64,000 nt of DNA from Limnobaculum allomyrinae. GTDB taxonomy: Bacteria; Pseudomonadota; Gammaproteobacteria; Enterobacterales; Enterobacteriaceae. The stretch covers positions 230,600 to 294,599 of the forward strand of contig NZ_JADRCR010000003.1 in the NCBI RefSeq assembly GCF_016649425.1, written 5' to 3'. The position numbers and the translations under genes are program-made. The notes under the pieces were generated by a model. The model made no database searches. It saw only the letters and a list, made by a program, of their open reading frames with translations, and was not told the origin of the DNA. This document shows positions 1 through 11,014 of the stretch, piece after piece (positions within the stretch are counted from its first letter, which is position 1; each line of letters starts with the position of its first letter).

Positions 1-1252
<1,252 letters not shown>

Positions 1253-1273
1253 TCAGTGGTACAGTAGCCCCGT

Positions 1274-2374
1274 TTACAGACGCATTGGCATAACAACATA
1301 GGCGGCACTGGTGTTAGCACAGTCCTCTATTTGTACGCTGGATACTGAGTCGGTTAGCAATAAACGCACATCTTCACACTTAAGCGCGTTCAACACATCC
1401 AGCACATAGCTGACGTTAAAACCGATTTCCAGATCGGTACCGCCATATACCACATCCAGAATCTCTTCTGCTTCTTCCTGCTCCGGGTTGTTAGCCGTGA
1501 TTTTCAGTTGATTTTGATTCAGATGCAAACGCACGCCACGGAACTTCTCATTAGAGAGGATCGCCGCACGGGAGAATGCCTGCTTAAGCTCATCACAGTT
1601 AGCTTCCAGTGTTTTATCCGGATTTTTTGGCAACACGCGACGATAGTCAGGAAAACGGCCATCGACCAGCTTGGAAGTGAAAATAAAATCACCTACGTGA
1701 GCGCGAATATTATTGCTGCCTATTTGTAAACGTAGATCGCCATTACTGCTATCCAACAGTCGAACCAGCTCCAGTACCCCTTTACGCGGCACAATGACAT
1801 CGTGAGGAGGTAGTTTCTGCCCCACGGACATTGAACATACTGCCAAACGATGCCCATCAGTGGCGACAGTACGCAGCTCTTCGCCTTCGGTTTCAAACAT
1901 CATGCCGTTCAGATAGTAACGAACATCCTGATGTGCCATGGAAAATTGGGTAGCTTCAATTAAGCGCTTCAGGGTTGCCTGAGGCAGCGTAAACTCCACT
2001 TCACTCTTCCAGTCATCCAGATTCGGATAGTCTGACGCTGGTAATGTAGAGAGGGAGAAGCGGCTACGGCCTGAACGCACCAGAATGCGATCGTTTTCCT
2101 GAGTGATGCTAATTTCAGCACCGTCGGGCAACCCACGACAGATATCAAGGAATTTACGCGCTGGAACAGTAATCGCACCCGGCTCATGAGGCTGAGTCAA
2201 CGTGATGCGAGCGACCATCTCCATTTCAAGATCGGTACCGGTCAGTAACAGATAACCGTCTGTAACTTGAATCAGAAGGTTACCAAGAATAGGCAGCGTT
2301 GGGCGGCCACCCAGCGGGCTGCTGACTTGCTGCAGCGGCTTAATTAAATGTTCACGGTCAATGATAAATTTCAT
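1274..2374 (-). CDS. dnaN: DNA polymerase III beta subunit (sliding clamp)
   Basis: DnaN forms the dimeric ring clamp that tethers DNA polymerase III and also recruits MutS, ligase and Hda. The 366-residue length equals that of E. coli. The N-terminus MKFIIDREHLIKPLQQV and the C-terminus ending VVMPMRL are family hallmarks; the C-terminal PMRL segment lies at the protein-binding cleft. It starts 5 bp after the dnaA stop, so translational coupling with dnaA is likely. Nothing unusual is seen. Confidence 0.98.
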   Translation of the reverse strand: MKFIIDREHLIKPLQQVSSPLGGRPTLPILGNLLIQVTDGYLLLTGTDLEMEMVARITLTQPHEPGAITVPARKFLDICRGLPDGAEISITQENDRILVRSGRSRFSLSTLPASDYPNLDDWKSEVEFTLPQATLKRLIEATQFSMAHQDVRYYLNGMMFETEGEELRTVATDGHRLAVCSMSVGQKLPPHDVIVPRKGVLELVRLLDSSNGDLRLQIGSNNIRAHVGDFIFTSKLVDGRFPDYRRVLPKNPDKTLEANCDELKQAFSRAAILSNEKFRGVRLHLNQNQLKITANNPEQEEAEEILDVVYGGTDLEIGFNVSYVLDVLNALKCEDVRLLLTDSVSSVQIEDCANTSAAYVVMPMRL

Positions 2375-2379
2375 AAGCG

Positions 2380-3768
2380 TTATGATGATAATGTTCTGAT
2401 TAAGTTAGAGAAATCTTCTTTGATGTCGTGGCTTTCCTCTCGCAACTGCTCTATTTTACGACAGGCGTGCAGCACGGTGGTGTGATCCCGGCCGCCAAAC
2501 GCATCACCGATTTCCGGTAAGCTGTGGTTGGTCAACTCTTTAGCCAATGCCATCGCCATCTGGCGCGGGCGGGCAACGGAACGGGAACGCCGCTTAGACA
2601 GCAAATCAGCGATCTTAATCTTGTAATATTCCGCTACCGTTTTTTGGATATTATCTATAGTAACCAGCTTTTCTTGCAGCGCCAATAAATCCCGCAGAGC
2701 CTCACGCACAAAGTCAATAGTAATGGCGCGCCCGGTGAAATTAGCATTGGCAATCACTCGGTTCAATGCCCCTTCCAGTTCCCGGACATTAGAACGCAGA
2801 CGCTTGGCAATAAAGAAAGCGACTTCGGCTGGCAGTCGAATATCATTTTCATCTGCCTTCTTCATTAATATAGCGACTCGAGTTTCCAGCTCTGGCGGCT
2901 CAATGGCCACCGTCAACCCCCAACCAAAACGAGATTTCAGACGATCTTCTACGCCATTAATCTCTTTCGGGTAACGGTCAGAGGTAAGAATAATTTGTTG
3001 GTTACCTTCCAGTAACGCATTAAAGGTATGAAAGAATTCTTCCTGTGAACGCTCTTTATTAGCAAAAAATTGAATATCATCAATCAGTAGTGCATCAACA
3101 GAACGATAATAACGCTTAAATTCTTCAATCGCGTTGTTTTGTAATGCTTTTACCATATCCTGAACAAAGCGTTCAGAGTGCATATAGACAACTTTGGCAT
3201 TCGGCTTGCGCTCAATAATACCGTTGCCTACCGCGTGTAACAGGTGAGTTTTACCCAGTCCTGTTCCGCCATATAAGAATAGCGGGTTGTAAGCTCCGCC
3301 AGGATTGTCGGCAACCTGACGCGCTGCGGCTCTGGCCAACTGGTTAGACTTACCCTCAACGAAATTATCAAACTGATGTTTAGGATTTACACCCGAGCGA
3401 TAAGAAAGCTCTGGCTGTGCCGACGTGCTTTCCCAGCTTGGGCGAACCGCAGCAGGACGAGCAGCACTTGTTTGTCCATTCCCGTTCGCATTCACTTTCG
3501 CCGGACGGTCGATCTGAGCCAGTGGTTTAGTACCCACTTCAAAACGAAGCTGAGGCACATCGGTACCACAGAAGTCATTCAATAATGCATTAATATTATT
3601 TAGATATTTATCGCGAACCCAATCCAGAACAAATCGATTAGGTGCGTAAAGGGCGAGTGTATCGTCACTCAGTTCCGCCTGTAACGGACGAATCCACATA
3701 CTGAATTCGGTGGCAGGTAATTCATCTTGCAGTCGGGCAAGGCACTGCTGCCAAAGAGAAAGTGACAC
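2380..3768 (-). CDS. dnaA: Chromosomal replication initiator DnaA
   Basis: DnaA-ATP binds 9-mer boxes, opens oriC and regulates its own promoter. Visible motifs are the N-terminal DnaB/DiaA-interaction domain starting [13 protein letters not shown], Walker [10 protein letters not shown], Walker [10 protein letters not shown], and the C-terminal helix-turn-helix signature [12 protein letters not shown] that binds the DnaA box. The start chosen is the GTG at 3768, giving 462 residues: E. coli dnaA also starts at GTG with this N-terminus, and GGAG lies 6 nt upstream. An in-frame GTG four codons earlier (3780) is open but overlaps that ribosome-binding site. Confidence 0.97.
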   Translation of the reverse strand: MSLSLWQQCLARLQDELPATEFSMWIRPLQAELSDDTLALYAPNRFVLDWVRDKYLNNINALLNDFCGTDVPQLRFEVGTKPLAQIDRPAKVNANGNGQTSAARPAAVRPSWESTSAQPELSYRSGVNPKHQFDNFVEGKSNQLARAAARQVADNPGGAYNPLFLYGGTGLGKTHLLHAVGNGIIERKPNAKVVYMHSERFVQDMVKALQNNAIEEFKRYYRSVDALLIDDIQFFANKERSQEEFFHTFNALLEGNQQIILTSDRYPKEINGVEDRLKSRFGWGLTVAIEPPELETRVAILMKKADENDIRLPAEVAFFIAKRLRSNVRELEGALNRVIANANFTGRAITIDFVREALRDLLALQEKLVTIDNIQKTVAEYYKIKIADLLSKRRSRSVARPRQMAMALAKELTNHSLPEIGDAFGGRDHTTVLHACRKIEQLREESHDIKEDFSNLIRTLSS

Positions 3769-4038
3769 GGCGAACTCCACTCGAACAAAAGATCAATAAC
3801 AAAGGTAGAGACATAAACGATTTAAATGCGTCTTCCTCTACCGCTTACAACGTACTTCTTATTTTATTTAGAACTTACAGACAGTTGTGCCTTAGAGCGA
3901 ACCAGCCAACTGATAAAATTGTCCGACAGAAACTAAGCGTGACTCTCGATCCTGTGGTTAGGATCGAATCATCGGTATCGACATATGATAGCGTAAAGTC
4001 GCGCTGAGATCTTCCTTTCCATGCAGAAGATCGTCACT

Positions 4039-4047
4039 TTATCCACA
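4039..4047 (+). promoter_or_regulatory. DnaA box (perfect consensus)
   Basis: TTATCCACA is the exact high-affinity 9-mer recognised by DnaA. It lies about 270 bp upstream of the dnaA start and about 550 bp upstream of rpmH. Confidence 0.8.
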
Positions 4048-4186
4048 GGCTTTGAGGAGTGTACCTGAATAAATAGGATAAGTTATCACTCAGATCAAAA
4101 ACTACTGATAAAAAATAGTAAAGATAAACCTGTCGCGGCAACTCATTGGAAAAAGAATCGCTGGAAAGTGTGTTTTTTGTTCTTGC

Positions 4187-4195
4187 TGTGGATAA
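4187..4195 (-). promoter_or_regulatory. DnaA box (perfect consensus, inverted)
   Basis: TGTGGATAA is the reverse complement of the consensus DnaA 9-mer and faces the box at 4039. Two boxes are compatible with dnaA autoregulation but too few for an origin. Confidence 0.78.
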
Positions 4196-4466
4196 CCTTG
4201 CCCGATAATGAGGATCGTACAGACGATCGCCATCACGATCCCATATAGATGAAAAGGATCTATTCACGATCCTTGCGATTTTTCAGGGAGTACGTATAAT
4301 CCTCAGCCCTACTTGTGGCGCTTCTCGCTCTTTAGGTTTTATCGTTTTCTCACATCCTGCGTTAACTTTTTAATATAAAAAGGTGAGCTAAGGGGTCGGG
4401 AAAAGCCGAAAAACTGAAGATCGTAGTAGTAACTACGAGTTTTTAAGCAGAGATAAGCGTTCTGAA

Positions 4467-4495
4467 TTGACTCGGGGCTGTACAATTATTACAAT
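4467..4495 (+). promoter_or_regulatory. Probable sigma-70 promoter of rpmH-rnpA
   Basis: TTGACT (4467-4472) and TACAAT (4490-4495) are separated by exactly 17 nt, a near-consensus sigma-70 promoter about 100 bp before the rpmH ATG. Strong expression would suit a ribosomal protein gene. Confidence 0.8.
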
Positions 4496-4581
4496 CCCGC
4501 CTCTTTGTACTTTGTGATTGAGGCGTCGGTCGTTTTCACGTCGGGTAGCCAAACGCATTGACAGTAATAATTAAGATTTAG

Positions 4582-4734
<153 letters not shown>

Positions 4735-4751
4735 TCGAGTTAACCATCTGT

Positions 4752-5117
4752 GTGGTTAAGCTTAAGCTAGCATTCCCCAGGGAGTTACGTTTGTTAACTC
4801 CCAGTACTTTCACATTTGTTTTTCAGCAACCGCAACGAGCCGGTAGTCCTCAAATCACCATTCTTGGCCGACCAAATACGCTGGGTCACCCGCGCCTTGG
4901 TCTCACTGTTGCAAAAAAATACGTGAAACGAGCTCATGAACGTAACCGAATTAAACGCCTCACCCGCGAAAGTTTTCGTACACGCCAGCATGATCTCCCC
5001 TCCATGGATTTTATTGTAATAGCCAAAAAAGGTATTGCCGATCTGGATAATTGCGCGCTGACAGAAACATTGGATAAGTTATGGCGTCGTCATTGTCGGC
5101 TGGTTCCCGCATCTTGA
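4752..5117 (+). CDS. rnpA: Ribonuclease P protein component
   Basis: RnpA is the basic protein cofactor of RNase P, which removes tRNA 5' leaders. The family signature is seen as [14 protein letters not shown] near the middle, after [17 protein letters not shown]. The start is a GTG ([11 protein letters not shown]), matching the GTG start of E. coli rnpA, with two extra residues (KL) near the N-terminus. Length is 121 residues (E. coli 119). The 3' end overlaps yidD by 37 bp, the usual enterobacterial arrangement. Confidence 0.96.
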   Translation: MVKLKLAFPRELRLLTPSTFTFVFQQPQRAGSPQITILGRPNTLGHPRLGLTVAKKYVKRAHERNRIKRLTRESFRTRQHDLPSMDFIVIAKKGIADLDNCALTETLDKLWRRHCRLVPAS

Positions 5118-5341
5118 TTATGTTGATTCGGGGTTATCAACTGGTAATCAGCCCGTTACTTGGGCCACATTGCCGGTTTCGTCCTACCTGTTCTCAATAC
5201 GGAATTGAGGCATTGAGCAGGTTTGGCGTAGTGAAAGGTAGTTGGTTGACAATCAAACGCGTATTAAAATGCCATCCTTTACATGCGGGTGGTGATGATC
5301 CAGTTCCGCCTAACAATACTGACCATAATAGAGAACATTAA
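5081..5341 (+). CDS. yidD: Membrane protein insertion efficiency factor YidD
   Basis: YidD is a small inner-membrane-associated protein thought to assist YidC-dependent insertion. The 86-residue product carries the family core [18 protein letters not shown], with its conserved cysteines, and [16 protein letters not shown]. It starts inside the end of rnpA in another frame and stops 2 bp before yidC. Placement between rnpA and yidC is invariant in the order. Confidence 0.96.
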   Translation: MASSLSAGSRILIMLIRGYQLVISPLLGPHCRFRPTCSQYGIEALSRFGVVKGSWLTIKRVLKCHPLHAGGDDPVPPNNTDHNREH

Positions 5342-5343
5342 TA

Positions 5344-7008
5344 ATGGATTCTCAACGTAATCTTCTTCTTGTCGCCCTGCTGTTTGTCACTTTTTTGATT
5401 TGGCAGGCATGGGAAACAGATAATGCACCACAACCAGCACCAACGGCGCAGAAAACCACTGCTACCACCGCTGCTGGATCTGCCGGCTCCACTCAGTCAG
5501 AACTGGCTGCAGGTGAAGGCGGTTTGATCACGGTGAAAACTGACGTGCTTTCTATGACTATCAACACCCGCGGTGGCGATATTCAGGAAGCCGACCTGTC
5601 AGCTTACCCTGATACTTTAGGTTCAAAGCAACCGTTCAGACTGCTGGAAAAAGCACCTGACTTTGCTTATCAGGCACTTAGCGGTCTGGTAGGTAAAAAT
5701 GGGCCGGACAACCCGGCTAACGGTCCTCGTCCGCTTTATACTACTGCACAAGATGTGTTTGAGCTGGCTGATGGTCAAAACGAACTTGCTGTTCCGATGA
5801 CTTATACCGACAGCAATGGTGTGAAATACACCAAAACCTTCGTGTTTAAACGCGGTGAGTATGTGGTTAACGTTAACTACATCGTAAACAATACCAGCCA
5901 GCAACCAATGGATGTCGTACTGTTTGGCCAGTTGAAGCAAACCGCTAAACTGCCAAAAGCGCGTGACAATGGTAGCAACAACTTTGCACTGCACACTTAT
6001 CGTGGCGCAGCGTACTCTTCGGATGACAACAAATATAAGAAATACAGTTTTGATGACATCGCCGATGAGAACCTGAAAATCGATACTAAAGGTGGTTGGG
6101 TTGCCATGCTGCAGCAATATTTTGCTACTGCCTGGATCCCAAATCGCGACAGCCAAAGCACATTCTTTACCACCCATGGTGATGATGGTCAGTCATCTAT
6201 TAGCTTCAGAAATGCACCGGTAATTATCCAGCCGGGCGCATCTGAACAGCTGGGTGCTCAACTGTGGGTTGGTCCTGAAATTCAAAACCAGATGGCTGCC
6301 GTTGCTGAACACTTAGATCTGACCGTTGATTACGGTTGGTTATGGTTTATCTCTCAGCCGCTGTTTAAGTTACTGAAATTTATTCAGGGCTTTGTCGGCA
6401 ACTGGGGCTTCTCCATCATTGTTATCACCTTTATCGTGCGCGGTATTATGTACCCGCTGACGAAGGCACAATATACTTCCATGGCCAAGATGAAGCTGTT
6501 ACAGCCGAAACTGCAGGCAATGCGTGAGCGTATTGGTGATGACAAGCAGCGCATGAGTCAGGAAATGATGGCGCTGTACAAAGAAGAAAAAGTTAACCCA
6601 CTGGGCGGTTGTTTACCATTAATCATTCAGATGCCAATCTTCCTGGCATTGTATTACATGTTAATGGGCTCTGTTGAGCTGCGTCATGCGCCGTTCGCTC
6701 TGTGGATTCATGACTTATCTGCACAGGATCCGTACTACATTCTGCCGCTGTTAATGGGCGGAACCATGTTCCTGATCCAGAAGATGTCACCAACGCCGGT
6801 GACTGACCCAATGCAGCAGAAGATCATGACTTACATGCCGGTTATTTTCACCGTCTTCTTCCTGTGGTTCCCGTCAGGTCTGGTTCTGTACTATATCGTG
6901 AGTAACCTGGTGACGATTATCCAGCAGAAACTGATCTATCGTGGTCTGGAGAAGAAAGGCCTGCATAGTCGCGATAAGAAAGACAAAAAAGAGAAGAAAA
7001 CCGCTTAA
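5344..7008 (+). CDS. yidC: Membrane protein insertase YidC
   Basis: YidC inserts and folds inner-membrane proteins, alone or with SecYEG. The protein has 554 residues (E. coli 548). It has an N-terminal membrane anchor ([20 protein letters not shown]), a large periplasmic beta domain (about 60-340) and a C-terminal five-helix insertase core with [16 protein letters not shown] and NPLGGCLP. The C-terminus is lysine-rich, suiting ribosome contact. The linker after the anchor is Ala/Thr/Gln-rich, as expected of this variable stretch. A hairpin terminator follows. Confidence 0.98.
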   Translation: MDSQRNLLLVALLFVTFLIWQAWETDNAPQPAPTAQKTTATTAAGSAGSTQSELAAGEGGLITVKTDVLSMTINTRGGDIQEADLSAYPDTLGSKQPFRLLEKAPDFAYQALSGLVGKNGPDNPANGPRPLYTTAQDVFELADGQNELAVPMTYTDSNGVKYTKTFVFKRGEYVVNVNYIVNNTSQQPMDVVLFGQLKQTAKLPKARDNGSNNFALHTYRGAAYSSDDNKYKKYSFDDIADENLKIDTKGGWVAMLQQYFATAWIPNRDSQSTFFTTHGDDGQSSISFRNAPVIIQPGASEQLGAQLWVGPEIQNQMAAVAEHLDLTVDYGWLWFISQPLFKLLKFIQGFVGNWGFSIIVITFIVRGIMYPLTKAQYTSMAKMKLLQPKLQAMRERIGDDKQRMSQEMMALYKEEKVNPLGGCLPLIIQMPIFLALYYMLMGSVELRHAPFALWIHDLSAQDPYYILPLLMGGTMFLIQKMSPTPVTDPMQQKIMTYMPVIFTVFFLWFPSGLVLYYIVSNLVTIIQQKLIYRGLEKKGLHSRDKKDKKEKKTA

Positions 7009-7040
7009 TGCGACGGTAAGACCTCAGCAATATGCTTGAT

Positions 7041-7069
7041 AAAAGGCGGTCTCCATGACCGCCTTTTTT
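7041..7069 (+). terminator. Rho-independent terminator after yidC
   Basis: An 11-bp perfect stem (AAAAGGCGGTC / GACCGCCTTTT) with loop TCCAT runs into a T tract, between yidC and mnmE. Confidence 0.88.
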
Positions 7070-7106
7070 ATATAATGACTTAATACACTTTTCAGAGAGC
7101 CAAATC

Positions 7107-8471
7107 ATGAATACAACCGATACTATCGTAGCCCAAGCCACTCCTCCGGGACGCGGCGGCGTCGGCATACTTCGGGTTTCTGGAAAGCAGGCCGCAGAAG
7201 TAGCAATGCAGCTGCTGGGCAAAATTCCACAGCCGCGCTATGCGGACTATTTACCGTTCAGGGATGCGGATGGCAGCATTCTCGATCAAGGGCTCGCACT
7301 CTACTTTCCCGGCCCAAACTCTTTTACCGGTGAAGATGTACTGGAGCTACAAGGCCACGGTGGCCCGGTGATTCTCGATTTATTGCTAAAACGAATTCTG
7401 ACCCTACCGAATGTGCGCATTGCCCGTCCCGGCGAATTTTCTGAACGCGCCTTTCTAAACGATAAGCTGGATCTGGCACAGGCAGAAGCCATTGCCGATT
7501 TGATCGACGCCAGCTCAGAGCAAGCAGCCCGTTCTGCAGTCAATTCATTGCAGGGCGTTTTCTCCAACCGTGTTCACCAATTAGTGGAAGCACTTACTCA
7601 CTTACGCATTTATGTTGAAGCTGCTATCGACTTTCCTGATGAAGAGATCGATTTTCTTTCCGATGGCAAGATTGAGGCTCAGCTCCAACAAGTCATGGAA
7701 GAGTTAAACGGCGTCAGAACTGAAGCCCGTCAAGGAAGCCTGCTGCGTGAAGGTATGAAGGTGGTCATCGCCGGGCGCCCTAATGCCGGTAAATCCAGCC
7801 TGTTAAACGCACTGGCAGGCCGTGAAGCCGCTATTGTAACTGATATTGCAGGTACCACACGCGACGTACTGCGTGAGCATATCCACATTGACGGTATGCC
7901 GTTGCATATTATCGATACCGCCGGCCTGCGTGAAGCCGGTGACGAAGTTGAACGTATCGGAATTGAGCGGGCATGGAATGAAATCGAACAGGCCGATCGG
8001 GTGTTATTTATGGTTGATGGCACCACCACCGACGCAACCGAACCAGAGCATATCTGGCCAGAGTTTATGGCTCGCTTACCCAAGACTCTGCCAATTACCG
8101 TAGTACGCAATAAAGCCGATTTAACCGGCGAAACGCTGGGTATCAGTGAAGTGAACAGTCACTCACTTATCCGCCTGTCAGCACGCACCGGTGAAGGTGT
8201 GGAAGCGCTACGTAATCATTTGAAAGAGAGCATGGGCTTTACCAGCAATACTGAAGGGGGGTTCCTGGCTCGCCGTCGCCACTTGCAGGCGCTGGAAACC
8301 GCTGCACAACATCTTGATCAAGGTATGGATCAGTTAGTAAGTGCTCGCGCAGGAGAACTACTGGCGGAAGAACTGCGTCAGGCTCAACAGGCACTCAGCG
8401 AGATTACCGGTGAATTTACCTCAGATGATTTACTGGGACGGATTTTCTCGAGTTTTTGTATTGGAAAGTAA
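7107..8471 (+). CDS. mnmE: tRNA uridine-5-carboxymethylaminomethyl modification GTPase MnmE
   Basis: MnmE, with MnmG, modifies the wobble uridine U34 of several tRNAs. The 454 residues equal E. coli MnmE. Order: N-terminal formyl-THF-binding domain, helical domain with inserted G domain (G1 [10 protein letters not shown]2 GTTRD, G3 DTAGLRE, G4 NKAD), and the C-terminal CIGK whose cysteine is required for modification. The gene is intact. Immediately downstream, the neighbourhood becomes a patch of gene remnants. Confidence 0.98.
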   Translation: MNTTDTIVAQATPPGRGGVGILRVSGKQAAEVAMQLLGKIPQPRYADYLPFRDADGSILDQGLALYFPGPNSFTGEDVLELQGHGGPVILDLLLKRILTLPNVRIARPGEFSERAFLNDKLDLAQAEAIADLIDASSEQAARSAVNSLQGVFSNRVHQLVEALTHLRIYVEAAIDFPDEEIDFLSDGKIEAQLQQVMEELNGVRTEARQGSLLREGMKVVIAGRPNAGKSSLLNALAGREAAIVTDIAGTTRDVLREHIHIDGMPLHIIDTAGLREAGDEVERIGIERAWNEIEQADRVLFMVDGTTTDATEPEHIWPEFMARLPKTLPITVVRNKADLTGETLGISEVNSHSLIRLSARTGEGVEALRNHLKESMGFTSNTEGGFLARRRHLQALETAAQHLDQGMDQLVSARAGELLAEELRQAQQALSEITGEFTSDDLLGRIFSSFCIGK

Positions 8472-8596
8472 CATCCAGCCTGTCTCAGGCTTTGAGTGAT
8501 GGCATCAATCTTGTTTGTCTTCTGATGTGGTCAGTTACGGCTAATTACGCTTACTATCTAAAGAAAGTGAAAGGCCGCGATGGCTGGAATGTCTAA
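8472..8596 (+). pseudogene. Remnant of a DUF2628-like membrane protein gene (3' end)
   Basis: A frame directly abutting the mnmE stop translates to GINLVCLLMWSVTANYAYYL followed by KKVKGRDGWNV and a stop. This matches the end of the intact DUF2628-like protein at 10536-10934 (GINVACAMMWSITANYAYYL, then KEVKGSDSWNPFEGI). No start codon or upstream two thirds is present, so this is a decayed partial paralogue. It ends just where the toxin remnant begins. Confidence 0.75.
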
Positions 8597-8601
8597 GAGG
8601 C

Positions 8602-8832
8602 AAGAATACTCTGGCTGCTATCAAAGCAGGTCAAATTCTTGAGCAGCATTTTGAGTTACTGGAAAACGATCCTGAAATTGGCAAACCATTTCCTGAACTA
8701 CCGATACTGCGAGAGTTAATGATTAAATTCGGTGATTCTGGCTATGTTGCATTATACCGTTATCATAAAGAGGAAAAGCGAGTTTATGTGTTAGCCTTTC
8801 GCCACCAGAAAGAAGCTGGATATTCGCTTTAA
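8602..8832 (+). pseudogene. RelE/ParE-family toxin remnant, N-terminus missing
   Basis: The frame reads NTLAAIKAGQILEQHF, then DPEIGKPFPELP, then FGDSGYVALYRYH, then VLAFRHQKEAGYSL and a stop. The FGDSGYVALYR core and the RHQ.EAGY end are typical of one RelE/ParE toxin subfamily. The N-terminal strand and helix and any start codon are missing, and no antitoxin gene precedes it. The left edge adjoins the DUF2628 remnant, so a deletion or recombination joint lies near 8597-8601. Confidence 0.7.
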
Positions 8833-8928
8833 CTAAACATACATAGATGGTTATCGTCCCTGAGCGATTACCTTTAATACGGTGGCAGTTACACAGCATT
8901 AGGGACAGGCTCTATTTTTTAATATTGA

Positions 8929-9264
8929 CTAAAAGCTAATCAGCAACTGATACAACAACTGCTCTAAATCCTGCTTAACACTGACATACAGCAGAACATA
9001 GACTTCATTGTTTTCAGTGACTTCATAAAGTACCCGATGCTTCTGCTCTTTATCGTACCATTGCCTCAAGCATAATCCCTTATCAGTCGCCATATGATGG
9101 TAACCATAACGTAATGGTGACTCTGCTATTTCTTTTGCAGACAAGCTAAGTAGGTTATCTACCAGCTTCTGAGCTTCAGCTACACCATGCAAAACGGTTT
9201 GATAATCCTCAATCACTTCCAGCGATCGATACGCCGTTTCAGCAATAAACAGACGATAAGTCAT
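8929..9264 (-). CDS. Type II toxin, RelE/ParE family
   Basis: This 111-residue protein (MTYRLFIAETAYRSLEVI) has the length and pattern of ParE/RelE toxins: an N-terminal helix with AQKLVDNLL, a central RYGYHHM segment, and strands LCLRQWYDKEQKHRVLYEV and VYVLLYVSV. RelE members cut ribosome-bound mRNA and ParE members poison gyrase; the sequence does not tell me which. It follows its probable antitoxin gene by 11 bp on the same strand. Confidence 0.75.
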   Translation of the reverse strand: MTYRLFIAETAYRSLEVIEDYQTVLHGVAEAQKLVDNLLSLSAKEIAESPLRYGYHHMATDKGLCLRQWYDKEQKHRVLYEVTENNEVYVLLYVSVKQDLEQLLYQLLISF

Positions 9265-9275
9265 ATCATTCCAAA

Positions 9276-9548
9276 CTATTTATTACGCGCTTCTTTACGC
9301 CGGCGAAGTGCTTCTTCCGGAGTCATTACGCGCTGATTATCAACATCCTGTTTTGCCAACATAGCCAGTTTCAACAGTGCATTCGATTGCCGCTCCATAG
9401 AGCGTGCAACCAATTCTTCTTCACGTTCCACAGCAGTTTGAATAAATAATTCAGCTACGCCATTTTTCGTTACCAGTACACCACCAGAAAAATTCTCTGG
9501 GGTTCCCAACATTTCTCTTGCTGCTTTTTGTGAGATGGTTCTAGTCAT
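9276..9548 (-). CDS. Type II antitoxin, Phd/YefM-like
   Basis: A 90-residue acidic and basic protein whose N-terminal half (ISQKAAREMLGT, then GVLVTKNGVAELFIQ) resembles the Phd/YefM DNA-binding fold, in which a VxVTKNG-like strand is typical. The C-terminal half is helical and charged (TPEEALRRRKEARNK), as expected for the toxin-neutralising tail. It is the promoter-proximal gene of the pair, which suits autoregulation by the complex. Family assignment is by pattern only. Confidence 0.65.
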   Translation of the reverse strand: MTRTISQKAAREMLGTPENFSGGVLVTKNGVAELFIQTAVEREEELVARSMERQSNALLKLAMLAKQDVDNQRVMTPEEALRRRKEARNK

Positions 9549-9796
9549 TTTTCATACCTCGTCTGTTCCGGCACCAGATACACTAATCTGTTTTATTGCA
9601 CAGTAAACAGGTTAGATGGTCGATATCTTAGTTGGTGCCTGATTCTTTCATTATATAGCCTAAACGTAAGGGGAGGTAAAATTTATGACTAATTTTACCT
9701 CCAGATAACATTCATCAAAGATCTGGTTCATTTCACCAACGCTTCACACAACGAGTTTACTATTCTGATTCTTGTACTTCACTATGGATAGCATCA

Positions 9797-10396
9797 ATGA
9801 CAGGGAAACTACTCAAATACAGCCTCTCATTCCTGTTACCGTTTTTTATTATCGGTAACGTACTGATTGCTCACTATAAAGGGATTGAACCAGAACCGGG
9901 CGCTGACTCGATGATTATTCTTGGTGCACAGGTTATAGGTAACCCGGCAAAACCCAGCCGGACACTGCGCGAGCGTTTAGACGTGGCGATTCCCTATCTT
10001 AAAGAAAATCCTAATACCAAAGTCATTGTTTGTGGTGGTCAGGGAAGAAAAGAGACCGCGACAGAATCCAGCGTAATGAAAAGTTACTTAATCAATAACG
10101 GTATTGAGAGCCAACGTATCTATGAAGAGAACCAATCTACCCGCACTGCTCATCAGTTTATCTATTCCCGTTCACTGACTGAGCTTGGTAAAACGGTTAT
10201 CGTTACCAGCGATTTTCATATGTTACGTTCATTTATGCTGGCTAAACGTTCAGGAATTGAAGATATTTCAGGGCTACCGGCTGCCGTGGGAAGAGAAAGT
10301 CGGGAAACAAGGCGAGCATTCTTTCGTGAACCATTAGCGTTATTGAATTCATTCTTGTTTGATCATCCACAACCGCAGTCTGACAAAATAATTTAG
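9797..10396 (+). CDS. DUF218 / YdcF-SanA-like membrane protein
   Basis: The 199-residue product has one N-terminal membrane helix (about residues 7-26) and then a DUF218 fold: ADSMIILGAQV, TLRERLDVAIPYL, VIVCGGQG, TESSVMKSYL, ENQSTRTAHQF and VIVTSDFHMLRS are all family motifs. E. coli relatives SanA, ElyC and YdcF are linked to envelope integrity, but the reaction is unknown. It stands alone between the TA pair (opposite strand) and the DUF2628 gene. Confidence 0.82.
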   Translation: MTGKLLKYSLSFLLPFFIIGNVLIAHYKGIEPEPGADSMIILGAQVIGNPAKPSRTLRERLDVAIPYLKENPNTKVIVCGGQGRKETATESSVMKSYLINNGIESQRIYEENQSTRTAHQFIYSRSLTELGKTVIVTSDFHMLRSFMLAKRSGIEDISGLPAAVGRESRETRRAFFREPLALLNSFLFDHPQPQSDKII

Positions 10397-10535
10397 TAAC
10401 ACAATTATTGCAGCGGAAATAATTTTTGACTTGTGCATCTTATCTCTCAAACATAGTATTTCCCGTTCGATTTGCCGGATATATGCAGGCCTGCAATTAA
10501 GTAGTAAGTAACTATAATAGGGATTTGAAAAAGCA

Positions 10536-10934
10536 ATGGATAAAAGTAAATACTCTGAAAGATGGCAAACTCGCTTTGCTTTCTTTGACCAGTATGGCGC
10601 ACCAAACACTCCTGAGCATAAAGCAGCAATTCAAGCTAAAAAACCAACGAGTAGAATTTTATTCCGTATGAATTTCATTGCGTTCTTTTTTGGCTTTATT
10701 TACTTCTTTATTTTAGGGCTTTGGAAAAAGAATCTGGTTTTGTTCGGTATTGCTATTGGTATTGCAGTTATTATCACAGTCATTGAAACTGTAACCGGCT
10801 TCTACCTGCCACAAGGTGCAAACATTGGCATTAACGTAGCTTGTGCCATGATGTGGTCAATAACGGCTAATTATGCTTACTATCTTAAAGAAGTAAAAGG
10901 TAGCGATAGCTGGAACCCGTTTGAAGGTATTTGA
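10536..10934 (+). CDS. DUF2628-like small inner-membrane protein
   Basis: A 132-residue protein with a soluble N-terminus (KYSERWQTRFAFFDQYGAP) and two or three hydrophobic segments (about 47-65, 70-88 and 98-116), ending in a polar tail KEVKGSDSWNPFEGI. This matches the DUF2628 pattern, whose function is unknown. A degraded partial copy of its 3' end lies at 8472-8596, so the gene was once duplicated or moved. Confidence 0.75.
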   Translation: MDKSKYSERWQTRFAFFDQYGAPNTPEHKAAIQAKKPTSRILFRMNFIAFFFGFIYFFILGLWKKNLVLFGIAIGIAVIITVIETVTGFYLPQGANIGINVACAMMWSITANYAYYLKEVKGSDSWNPFEGI

Positions 10935-10956
10935 TGTGGTGAGTGTTTACTTATCA

Positions 10957-10990
10957 TAAAAAAAGCCCATCGACTTGCATCGATGGGCTT
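10957..10990 (-). terminator. Terminator of the OPT transporter gene
   Basis: A perfect 11-bp stem AAGCCCATCGA / TCGATGGGCTT with loop CTTGCA. On the minus strand it is followed by a run of Ts, so it serves the minus-strand gene ending at 11015. It may also stop plus-strand transcripts. Confidence 0.88.
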
Positions 10991-11014
10991 CTTACCAATA
11001 CTCTCAATGATAAC

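Noticed and set aside
3769-3780. An upstream GTG start for dnaA at 3780
   Set aside because: It would translate through the GGAG ribosome-binding site of the GTG at 3768, and the extra residues are absent from E. coli DnaA.
3762-4267. Short open frames in the dnaA-rpmH gap (plus 3762-4007; minus 4034-4267)
   Set aside because: They lack family resemblance and cover the DnaA box and GATC control region.
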